From positions 62,001 through 126,000 of the forward strand of contig NZ_RAPY01000008.1 of the NCBI RefSeq assembly GCF_003610355.1: 64,000 bases of DNA, read 5' to 3'. Shown here one piece after another: positions 45,178 to 52,157 of the stretch. The translations under genes were made by a program, and so were the position numbers. The notes below the pieces were generated by a model. The model was not told the origin of the DNA. It searched no databases and worked only from the letters and a program-made list of their open reading frames with translations. Source of the stretch: Sphingobacterium detergens. Its GTDB lineage: Bacteria; Bacteroidota; Bacteroidia; Sphingobacteriales; Sphingobacteriaceae. How positions within the stretch are numbered: the stretch's first letter is position 1; every line of letters starts with the position of its first letter.

Positions 45178-45702
45178 ATGAAAAAAGTACTTCTACCTAT
45201 TCTGACACTTTTTACATTCTTATTTGTCATCAATAGAGAGGCAAATGCACAAACACCTTATCGTACAGCCCTTGGTCTAGGTATCGACCTTGGCGATGGC
45301 CAAACACTATTCGGTCCACAGATAAAACACAGTTTTGGCAGAAATGATGCCGTAAATGCACAAGTATTGTTCGGAGATAACATTACAGTTGTCGGTGTAG
45401 ACTATTCGTACAACGAACGTATACGAGGAACCCGTGGCCTATCTTGGTATGTTGGCGTAGGTCCTCAGGCATCGTTTATCGACTATGGCAAATGGCATGG
45501 CGACTGGGATGATGACTACCATTGGAAAGACGGAAACACACACACGCATTTTGCAATCCGTCCAGCTTTGGGTTTAGAGTTTAGAATTCCTTCAGCGCCA
45601 TTGGCAATGCATTTTGACTGGAAACCTTGGTGGAACTTATCGCATGGTTCTAATTTCGAGGCCTCTCGTTTCTCATTGGGATTCAAATTCGTTTTGAAAT
45701 AA
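45178..45702 (+). CDS. Small outer-membrane beta-barrel protein
   Basis: 174 residues with a signal peptide (ending ANAQ, about residue 24). The rest alternates short strands with glycine and aromatic residues (YRTALGLGIDLGDG, ARPALGLEFRIP-like segment IRPALGLEFRIP, FSLGFKFVLK at the end). A loop DWDDDYHWKDGNTHTH is rich in Asp/His/Trp. It is probably a small outer-membrane beta-barrel of unknown ligand. Alone, with a strong bidirectional terminator after it. Confidence 0.75.
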   Translation: MKKVLLPILTLFTFLFVINREANAQTPYRTALGLGIDLGDGQTLFGPQIKHSFGRNDAVNAQVLFGDNITVVGVDYSYNERIRGTRGLSWYVGVGPQASFIDYGKWHGDWDDDYHWKDGNTHTHFAIRPALGLEFRIPSAPLAMHFDWKPWWNLSHGSNFEASRFSLGFKFVLK

Positions 45703-45710
45703 AAACTGAT

Positions 45711-45769
45711 ATTCAGAAACAAAAAATCCTGCTAACTTTATGTTCACGCAGGATTTTTTGTTTCTGAAT
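45711..45769. terminator. Bidirectional terminator, perfect 22-bp arms
   Basis: Arms 45711-45732 and 45748-45769 are exact reverse complements with A-run and T-run halves around a GC-containing core (ATCCTGC/GCAGGAT), between convergent genes. Very strong. Confidence 0.9.
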
Positions 45770-45780
45770 CTTTAAACGCT

Positions 45781-46146
45781 TCAATCTTCTTGCACTGCTT
45801 TCATATGCTCCTTCCCCCAGCCCTCCAATTGGCTCAATATGGGCAGAAGCCCTTTGCCTAATAAGGTCAATTCATATTCAACCCTTAGCGGCACCTGTGC
45901 ATATACTTCTCTTCGGATTAATCGGCTACCCTCCATCTTCTTTAATTGGAGTGTCAACATACGCTCTGTAATATTGGGAATGCTATTTTTCAGTTCAGAA
46001 AATCGCAGCCGACCTTTCTTTAGGTGGTAGCAAATACACAGAATCCATTGACCGCTGATCAGGTTAATCGCATAGATTTCAGCACAATCTTTTTCCAACG
46101 TTTTTTTATTCTCAAAATTTGTTGACGTCTTTTTAATTTTAGTCAT
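45781..46146 (-). CDS. HxlR-family transcriptional regulator
   Basis: 121 residues starting at ATG 46146 (MTKIKKTSTNFENKK); longer upstream extension would not fit the family. The winged helix-turn-helix is in GQWILCICYHLKKGRLRFSELKNSIPNITERMLTLQLKKMEGSRLIRREVYAQVPLRVEYELTLLGKGL. HxlR/YodB-type regulators often respond to electrophiles or redox change through a cysteine; Cys21 (KDCAEIY), Cys37 and Cys39 are present. Divergent from the esterase gene it probably controls. The putative operator overlaps its start codon. Confidence 0.9.
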   Translation of the reverse strand: MTKIKKTSTNFENKKTLEKDCAEIYAINLISGQWILCICYHLKKGRLRFSELKNSIPNITERMLTLQLKKMEGSRLIRREVYAQVPLRVEYELTLLGKGLLPILSQLEGWGKEHMKAVQED

Positions 46147-46163
46147 ACTTACATTTTTGTATG
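46144..46163. promoter_or_regulatory. Putative HxlR operator
   Basis: CATAC (46144-46148) and GTATG (46159-46163) form a 20-bp inverted repeat, with an inner TACA/TGTA palindrome (46150-46161); a third ATAC follows at 46169. It covers the HxlR start codon and lies in the divergent promoter region with the esterase. Confidence 0.5.
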
Positions 46164-46246
46164 TTTCATACAACAGGCTGTTTATTTGCAAACAGTTGCT
46201 GAGGTATCTAAATTTACAAAAAACACCACAAAAATTTATTCTGTAA

Positions 46247-47260
46247 ATGAAGGAACTTATTTTTTTGACGATCATTCTATCCCATTTTCTTATGGCAACA
46301 GCACAAAATAAACTCGATCTAAATAGAATCAATAGCGAACTAAAGGCAAGTATTGAAGGCACCGCGCAATCCCTTGAGCTTGATAGCTCCCTGTTCCTGA
46401 ATAATCCGGCAGCGATACAACAGGAAAGAGCTGAATTTATAAGAAACAATCCTATTCAAAAACCAGTTCATATTCAGGTTCGCGATATTTTTATCGAAAG
46501 TACAATAGATAAATACAATATTAGGCTACACTGCTATCAGCCCAAAGACTATAGCGCTGAACGGGTCATTCTTTATTTCCATGGCGGCGGATATATTTTT
46601 GGTCAACCAGAACAAGTTGACGGGCAGATGTTTCAGCTTGCAACGGCAGCCAAAGCCACCATTATATCCGTAGATTACCGTTTATCCCCTCAATATCCCT
46701 TTCCTGTACCTGTCACAGATGGTTTTGACGCACTACAATGGATAATTAGAGATGGAAAAAAGGTTTTGAATATCCATCCAGATGCGATCACGGTATACGG
46801 CGCCAGTGCCGGTGGCCATCTAGCCGCTGCCGTCACCCAAATGGCTGTAGATAACAATATAAAGAACATAAAACATCAATTTTTGCTGTACCCTGTCATC
46901 CATAACAAACTTAATACGCACTCTATGGAGGAATTTACCGATGCCCCACTCTGGAACAAAAAATATGCTGAGATTGCCTGGGCTCATTTTCTCGGTAAAG
47001 ACAATGTGAAGAAAAGCATTCGATATGCAGATCTAACACACTTTGATAAGTTTACATATCTGCCACGAACCACAATTGTAGCCTGCGAATTGGATCCACT
47101 GCGCGATGAGGGTATCGACTATGCCCAGAAATTATACCAGGCAGGAGTAACAACAGAACTATGGGTTGTCCCCGGAGCATTACATGTGTTTGATTTATTC
47201 CCGTCTGCACTTACGGATAAATTCACCAGGTTTCTGACGGATCGGATTTTAATGGACTAA
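46247..47260 (+). CDS. Secreted alpha/beta-hydrolase (HSL-family esterase)
   Basis: 337 residues with a signal peptide (MKELIFLTIILSHFLMATAQ). It has the oxyanion-hole motif YFHGGGYIFG (about residue 110), the nucleophile in YGASAGGHLAAA (GxSxG, Ser about residue 186), and the acid/His in CELDPLRDEGIDYAQ and GALHVFDLF. This is the hormone-sensitive-lipase (family IV) type, cleaving short-chain esters. Divergently transcribed from an HxlR regulator. Confidence 0.92.
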   Translation: MKELIFLTIILSHFLMATAQNKLDLNRINSELKASIEGTAQSLELDSSLFLNNPAAIQQERAEFIRNNPIQKPVHIQVRDIFIESTIDKYNIRLHCYQPKDYSAERVILYFHGGGYIFGQPEQVDGQMFQLATAAKATIISVDYRLSPQYPFPVPVTDGFDALQWIIRDGKKVLNIHPDAITVYGASAGGHLAAAVTQMAVDNNIKNIKHQFLLYPVIHNKLNTHSMEEFTDAPLWNKKYAEIAWAHFLGKDNVKKSIRYADLTHFDKFTYLPRTTIVACELDPLRDEGIDYAQKLYQAGVTTELWVVPGALHVFDLFPSALTDKFTRFLTDRILMD

Positions 47261-47353
47261 TTGCTGGGTGTGGACGCTGTTTCGTAAAAGAAAACACGAT
47301 GACCGAAAGCCGAATAGTTGATGAATACAATCCTCCGGGTATATAAGCAGAGC

Positions 47354-47398
47354 TAAAAAACATGGGCTATTCAAAATAATTGGATAACCCATGTTTTT
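47354..47398. terminator. Terminator between esterase and S41 peptidase genes
   Basis: AAAAAACATGGG pairs with CCCATGTTTTT across a partly paired loop (CTAT/ATA), with a T-run on both strands; serves convergent genes. Confidence 0.8.
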
Positions 47399-47413
47399 AG
47401 TATAAAGGGAGAT

Positions 47414-48502
47414 TTACATTCCCTGCTTTTTCATATAATCAGTAGCCAGTTGGATATATACCGGAGTAGCCTCTTTTACAGCTTGACTAAGCTGGTCGAA
47501 AGTAATGATCTCGGGGATCCCCAAGACTTTGGCAAAATCAATTACCAAAGGAACATCGGGTTTGATACCTTCTCCTATTCCGTAAAGCTTTCCTGTACGA
47601 TCTTTAATGACGCTGGTTGTCAAATTGATCATGTAATTATTTCCAACTGCGAATTGCTCGTTCGCGGAAGTATGACCACTTGTTGTCTGCCCGATGACGG
47701 TTGCATTTTTCTGCCCTTTAAAATGAGCCGCAAAAAACTCGCCTGAGCTTGATGTAAACCGACTGACCAATAACACAATAGGCACATTTTTATTTTTTAT
47801 AGCAATAGGTGGCACTTTATCGTATTCCAGGTCAAATAACTTAGCCCATTTTTGATCCTGATCATTCAGATTATTCATTCGTACATTTTGTTTGGATTCA
47901 ACACCCGCTCTATCCACAACCGAATAAGTGCTGTCGACATCGATCAAATCCGCAAAGTGCCAGATCATCGGAAAAATGCTCCCGCCATCGTTTTCTCTCA
48001 GATCGATGATCCAGCCTTTTGGCTGCTGTGCGTCCAATATTTTTAGCTGTGCTCCTATAGTGTCCACATATCGTCGTTGCTCATAAACTACCGCTGGGAT
48101 TCGAATATAGGCATAATGGTCTTTCGTCATAAAATGACTAAAAACTTTGGGTGGAAAACCGGCCTCCTGATCGGTCATACCGGCCATTCTTACAAACAAC
48201 TCCTGTTCAGCCTCCTTATTTTGATCAGCTTTCTCAAAAAAAAGTCTGGAATGACCATCCTTTAATTGACTTAAGATTTTTTTAAAATGGGGTTCCAATG
48301 CATTAATATCCGATATGGTCCTTGTCTGTTCAATAAAAACTGGCCGGATAGAATCCCATTTGATCAACGATCCACGATAAGCATACCGTTGGACAGTATC
48401 TAAAAATGCATTGGCAAGCTGGTTCACCGATGAGACCTGGGCATAGGACCGGACAAAAAAACCGGTTAAAATCAGTAAAAAAAGGACTATTTTCTTTTGC
48501 AT
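47414..48502 (-). CDS. Secreted S41-family peptidase
   Basis: 362 residues with a signal peptide (ending SYAQ, about residue 22). The C-terminal tail-specific protease fold of family S41 is seen in KGWIIDLRENDGGSIFPMIWHFADL, IVLLVSRFTSSSGEFFAAHFKG (catalytic Ser about residue 252) and TVIGQTTSGHTSANEQF. No PDZ domain is apparent; it resembles the short Bacteroidota S41 enzymes. It acts in the periplasm or outside; its substrate is unknown. Confidence 0.9.
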   Translation of the reverse strand: MQKKIVLFLLILTGFFVRSYAQVSSVNQLANAFLDTVQRYAYRGSLIKWDSIRPVFIEQTRTISDINALEPHFKKILSQLKDGHSRLFFEKADQNKEAEQELFVRMAGMTDQEAGFPPKVFSHFMTKDHYAYIRIPAVVYEQRRYVDTIGAQLKILDAQQPKGWIIDLRENDGGSIFPMIWHFADLIDVDSTYSVVDRAGVESKQNVRMNNLNDQDQKWAKLFDLEYDKVPPIAIKNKNVPIVLLVSRFTSSSGEFFAAHFKGQKNATVIGQTTSGHTSANEQFAVGNNYMINLTTSVIKDRTGKLYGIGEGIKPDVPLVIDFAKVLGIPEIITFDQLSQAVKEATPVYIQLATDYMKKQGM

Positions 48503-48620
48503 CTGGTTAATAATTATCCCTCCAATGAGATAGCACTAAATTAGTTTAAAAATATTTCTCTAAGCGTAACAAGTTTGAAATGTTTTACACAGATCCGGTA
48601 TAATGCCCCTGTCAATTTAC

Positions 48621-50936
48621 CTAGGGTGTCTTTATCTTTAACCCAACAAAGAAAGTTCGGGGCATATTAGGACCGTAAATGTAATTGCTATCCCGATTTT
48701 TACCTATATCAAAATCATGTTGATAAGCGTTAAAAATATTCTTTACCCCAGCATAGACTTCGATCACATTTTTAAATTTTGACAGATTAAAAGTATGTGA
48801 CACTTTACTATTTACCTCTGAGAATGCTTTTGTATGAACCATTTGATCTTCCGGAAAATTGTCCGCACCACCAGCATGAGCGATCTTCATCTTACCCGTG
48901 TACACATAGTTCAAATTGATTGTCCAGCGTTTATTCGGTGTAATATTGAGGTTTGCAAAACCATATTCATCTGGTGTTCTCAAGAATGATCTAGTAGCTT
49001 CTATACCCTCCAGGTAAGATACAGGATTTTCATATTTGCTCTGTTGCAAGGTAAAGCCGGTCTCCAGTTGCACCTTTTTATTATAATTGGCACGCAATTC
49101 AAGTGTAGTCCCTGCTACCTTCGCATTATTCCCATTACGTTTTTCAAACACCTTACCAAAGTCGTCCGTACCGATTTCCTCAAGTACAAAGGCATTTTTC
49201 AGTTGTGTATAGAATCCCTCCAATGTAAAACCCGCAATCCATTTCTCCGTGGCTTTATCATAGTTTACCGAGCCGCTGAAACTCTTTGATCGCTCCTCCC
49301 GAAGATCTGGAGCTAATTGAACACGTGAAACACCACCTCCCGCAAAGGCAATATGAAGGTCTGTATCAAAAGCCTGTGGTGCCCGAAAACCCGTTCCATA
49401 GCTAAGGCGAAACTGCGTATTGGCCGCATGCTTATATAACAGTGCTACACGTGGGCTGACAACCACTTTGTCCAATAGATTATGTTTGTCCACACGAACA
49501 CCAGAGAGCAAGTTAAACTTGTCCGCAAAGTCCCAGTCACTCTGAAAAAAACTCCCCCAATCTTTCGTATGCTGATCGACCAAATAGTTATAACTCGGAA
49601 TTTCATCGTAAACCTTATCGGACACATATTCCGATCCAATCGTCAGCACATTCCGATGGTTCAAAAAATTGCTAATCTCATGGTTCAATTGAAAACCGCC
49701 CTGTAATGTTGTTGTCTTTGAATCGCCATAAGGCGGATTTTTGAGGTGATTTTCGATCTCTTCCGGACTATCTGGGAATATTCCGGTATAATGCTTTCTA
49801 TTGGTATTTTGAAAAGCTGTATAGAAGATCAATGAAGATTTATCCTGATTAAAATTAATCTGATAATCCGCACTTCCCATCCATATTTTATGGGTACGTT
49901 CCTCAGACTGAAGTGTAAGGTAGGCCGGTTTTTTCGTCATCTCACCCCCAAATCTATATTCGTTCAGATTGCTCAAGGAGACTTCCAATTTTTGATTTTC
50001 AGAAAATTGATAGAATGAGTTGATACCGAAGGAGGTATTTTCAATTTTAGGTATTTCCGAAAAATTATCACCATTTGCATCGTAAAAACCGCGATCGCGC
50101 TTATTGAAGAAAAAGGATGTTCCAGCATTCCCCTTTTCATTGACCAAGGTGGCATTTCCGCCAAGATTAAAATCGCTTGTTTTTCCATCAATGCTTTGGT
50201 AAAAAGAATTGACTTCATAACCACTCTGCTTCGGCAATTTGGTGATCACATTGACAGTGCCCCCTATGGCGCTAGAACCATATAACGAAGAACCTCCACC
50301 TCGGACCACCTCAATCTTTTCGATCATATTGACCGGCAGTTGTTCCATCCCATAAAGCCCCATCAAAGGACTAAAAATAGGCCGTCCATTAATCAGTATC
50401 TGCGAATATCCCCCCTGGAGTCCATTCATCCGCAATTGAGTGTAGTTACAGGTCTGACAGTCTGTTTCCACCCGCAAGCCCGGTTGAAATTTCAGTCCCT
50501 CCGAAAGATTACATACCTGTAGGTTGTCCAGGGTTTTACTATCCAAAATATTGACGATCACCGGACTTTCAGTTTTTCGTTTAAATGTCTTCGTTCCAGT
50601 GACCACAATTTCATCCAATAAAAAGATGGAACCATCTAAACGGATATCCCTGGTCTCAGATACATGTTCGATCCTGATCGAATCGCGATAAGCATTAAAA
50701 CCAATATGCTTCACTTCTACTTCCCAAGTACCATAGGGAATCTTTTCCAATGCGAATTTTCCAAGCTCATTGGATTTGGTGCTCATCTTAAGAAGAGGGA
50801 TAGCCACAGATACCGACTTCAGCGGAAGTCCATTGCTATCATAAATTTTACCTACTACCTTACCTGTCTGCCCAAAGGAAATAAATCCGATCAGCATGAA
50901 TACTGTTGTCAAGAGAACTCTGGATCCCGTCATCAT
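48621..50936 (-). CDS. TonB-dependent receptor, iron-locus type
   Basis: 771 residues (start ATG 50936 or the next ATG at 50933) with a signal peptide (ending GFISFGQ), a carboxypeptidase-regulatory-like domain (KVVGKIYDSNGLPLKSVSVAI), a plug (DEIVVTGTKTFKRKTESPVIV, a CxxC-containing DCQTCNYTQLRMNGLQGGYSQILINGRP, VVRGGGSSLYGSSAIGGTVNV) and a C-terminal barrel. Divergent from the DtxR-family regulator, with inverted repeats between them, so it is likely an iron/siderophore or other metal receptor; the ligand is not known. The CxxC in the plug occurs in one group of Bacteroidota receptors. Confidence 0.92.
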   Translation of the reverse strand: MMTGSRVLLTTVFMLIGFISFGQTGKVVGKIYDSNGLPLKSVSVAIPLLKMSTKSNELGKFALEKIPYGTWEVEVKHIGFNAYRDSIRIEHVSETRDIRLDGSIFLLDEIVVTGTKTFKRKTESPVIVNILDSKTLDNLQVCNLSEGLKFQPGLRVETDCQTCNYTQLRMNGLQGGYSQILINGRPIFSPLMGLYGMEQLPVNMIEKIEVVRGGGSSLYGSSAIGGTVNVITKLPKQSGYEVNSFYQSIDGKTSDFNLGGNATLVNEKGNAGTSFFFNKRDRGFYDANGDNFSEIPKIENTSFGINSFYQFSENQKLEVSLSNLNEYRFGGEMTKKPAYLTLQSEERTHKIWMGSADYQINFNQDKSSLIFYTAFQNTNRKHYTGIFPDSPEEIENHLKNPPYGDSKTTTLQGGFQLNHEISNFLNHRNVLTIGSEYVSDKVYDEIPSYNYLVDQHTKDWGSFFQSDWDFADKFNLLSGVRVDKHNLLDKVVVSPRVALLYKHAANTQFRLSYGTGFRAPQAFDTDLHIAFAGGGVSRVQLAPDLREERSKSFSGSVNYDKATEKWIAGFTLEGFYTQLKNAFVLEEIGTDDFGKVFEKRNGNNAKVAGTTLELRANYNKKVQLETGFTLQQSKYENPVSYLEGIEATRSFLRTPDEYGFANLNITPNKRWTINLNYVYTGKMKIAHAGGADNFPEDQMVHTKAFSEVNSKVSHTFNLSKFKNVIEVYAGVKNIFNAYQHDFDIGKNRDSNYIYGPNMPRTFFVGLKIKTP

Positions 50937-50972
50937 TGTTTTGTTTTGATTAATTATAAATTTAGAATTGCA

Positions 50973-50990
50973 AATCTAATAAGTTAGATT
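50973..50990. promoter_or_regulatory. Putative DtxR-family operator 1
   Basis: AATCTAA (50973-50979) and TTAGATT (50984-50990) form a perfect inverted repeat with a TAAG spacer, 37 nt from the TonB-receptor start. Confidence 0.6.
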
Positions 50991-51018
50991 ATACTAACAA
51001 AATATTTTCTAACATTAC

Positions 51019-51036
51019 TATTAGACGAGACTAATA
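51019..51036. promoter_or_regulatory. Putative DtxR-family operator 2
   Basis: TATTAG (51019-51024) and CTAATA (51031-51036) flank ACGAGA; the site lies 18 nt before the dtxR-like start, upstream of a TAAATTTG (51042-51049). It could mediate autoregulation. Confidence 0.55.
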
Positions 51037-51053
51037 TTTATTAAATTTGGGCT

Positions 51054-51713
51054 ATGATATCACAGACTGAAGAGAACTACTTAAAAGCATTATACAATCT
51101 GACTTACCTAAAAGGCGAGGCCAGCGTCAACGAGATCAGTAAACGACTGGAAATCAAAATGCCAACGGTAAATAGCATGATGAAAAAACTATCCGAAAAA
51201 GGTTTGGTTCATTACGAAAGCTACAAACCCCTCAAGCTTACTGAAGAAGGAAAAAAAGAAGCTGCGCTTATCATTCGCAAACATCGACTTACCGAAATGT
51301 ATCTCGTTGAAAAAATGGGTTTTGCATGGGACGAGGTTCACCAAATCGCGGAACAGATTGAGCACATCCATTCACCTGAATTTTTCACCAAGATGGATCA
51401 ATTATTGGGTTACCCGACAGTAGACCCCCATGGCTCGCCGATTCCTGATCATAATGGTGTCATGCGTTCGGAAAGCTATATCTTTCTCGATACATGCAAA
51501 ACTGGAGATGTAGTGACGTTAATGGCTGTACAACCCTCTTCCAAAGAATTGTTACAATACCTGAGCGCCAAAGATCTCGAATTGGGCACAACATTAACCA
51601 TCCTTTCCATTGAGCCATTCGACAACAGTATAACAGTCAGTTATGGCGATCGAACTTCAGCAGTACTCAGTAGTAAAGTAACCGCTACACTACTTGTACG
51701 CCCCATTTCTTAA
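51054..51713 (+). CDS. DtxR-family metal-dependent transcriptional regulator
   Basis: 219 residues, the size of DtxR/IdeR/MntR-type proteins. N-terminal winged helix (NYLKALYNLTYLKGEASVNEISKRLEIKMPTVNSMMKKLSEKGLVHYESYKPL), then a metal-binding/dimerisation domain (RKHRLTEMYLVEKMGFAWDEVHQIAEQIEHIHSPEFFTKMD with His/Glu ligands) and a C-terminal FeoA-like SH3 domain (LELGTTLTILSIEP). It should repress iron-uptake genes when bound to Fe2+ or Mn2+; which metal cannot be told. Adjacent to feoAB and divergent from a TonB receptor, which supports an iron role. Confidence 0.94.
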   Translation: MISQTEENYLKALYNLTYLKGEASVNEISKRLEIKMPTVNSMMKKLSEKGLVHYESYKPLKLTEEGKKEAALIIRKHRLTEMYLVEKMGFAWDEVHQIAEQIEHIHSPEFFTKMDQLLGYPTVDPHGSPIPDHNGVMRSESYIFLDTCKTGDVVTLMAVQPSSKELLQYLSAKDLELGTTLTILSIEPFDNSITVSYGDRTSAVLSSKVTATLLVRPIS

Positions 51714-51756
51714 TAATAACTCGCTGCATTTTCGGGTCACCCGTCCATACTTCCCA

Positions 51757-51787
51757 GGAGTCTGAACATAGGACTCCCATTTTTTTC
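51757..51787 (+). terminator. Terminator between the DtxR-type gene and feoA
   Basis: GGAGTC (51757-51762) pairs with GACTCC (51772-51777), followed by CATTTTTTT. A short but GC-containing stem; implies that feoAB has its own promoter. Confidence 0.65.
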
Positions 51788-51854
51788 TAATAGCCCAAAA
51801 ACCTCTTCGACACATCACCCATTTGCATCTTTTGACTAAAATATAACACTACAT

Positions 51855-51895
51855 TTTGTTAGTCTAATCTAATTTTATAATTTAGTAAAACTAAA
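51855..51895 (+). promoter_or_regulatory. feoAB promoter with overlapping DtxR-type operators
   Basis: TTTG (51855-51858, -33) and TAATTTAG (51878-51885, one mismatch to TAnnTTTG) are 19 nt apart. TTAGTCTAATCTAA (51859-51872), resembling iron boxes, lies between them, and a second inverted repeat TTTAGTaaaACTAAA (51881-51895) covers the -7 element and the likely start site. Binding of the regulator would block polymerase. Confidence 0.65.
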
Positions 51896-51908
51896 AATAA
51901 AATAAGTA

Positions 51909-52157
51909 ATGATAAATAATCAGGTAATCACATTGGGGTTATTAAAAAAAGGAGAGCTTGCAAGCATCGCGGGAATAGCGACAGATTGTCGCCAGGAAAT
52001 CCGACAGCGCTTGCTTGATCTAGGTTTTGTCAGGGGCGCTGAAATAAGCATCCAGAATATAAGTCCCCTTGGTGATCCGATCGCCTATAATATACACGGC
52101 ACCCTGATTTCACTTCGTAAAGAGGATTCGTTACAGGTATTGATTACCCATAAATAG
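51909..52157 (+). CDS. feoA: FeoA ferrous iron transport accessory protein
   Basis: 82 residues, the size of FeoA. SH3-like fold with GLLKKGELASIAGIATDCRQEIRQRLLDLGFVRGAEISIQNISPLGDPIAYNIHGTLISLRKEDS. The small cytoplasmic protein aids FeoB. The stop codon is directly followed by the feoB ATG. Confidence 0.95.
   Translation: MINNQVITLGLLKKGELASIAGIATDCRQEIRQRLLDLGFVRGAEISIQNISPLGDPIAYNIHGTLISLRKEDSLQVLITHK

Noticed and set aside
46147..46449. N-terminal extension of the HxlR gene
   Set aside because: The extension is low-complexity, antisense to the esterase gene start, and would cover the divergent promoter; HxlR proteins are about 100-130 residues.
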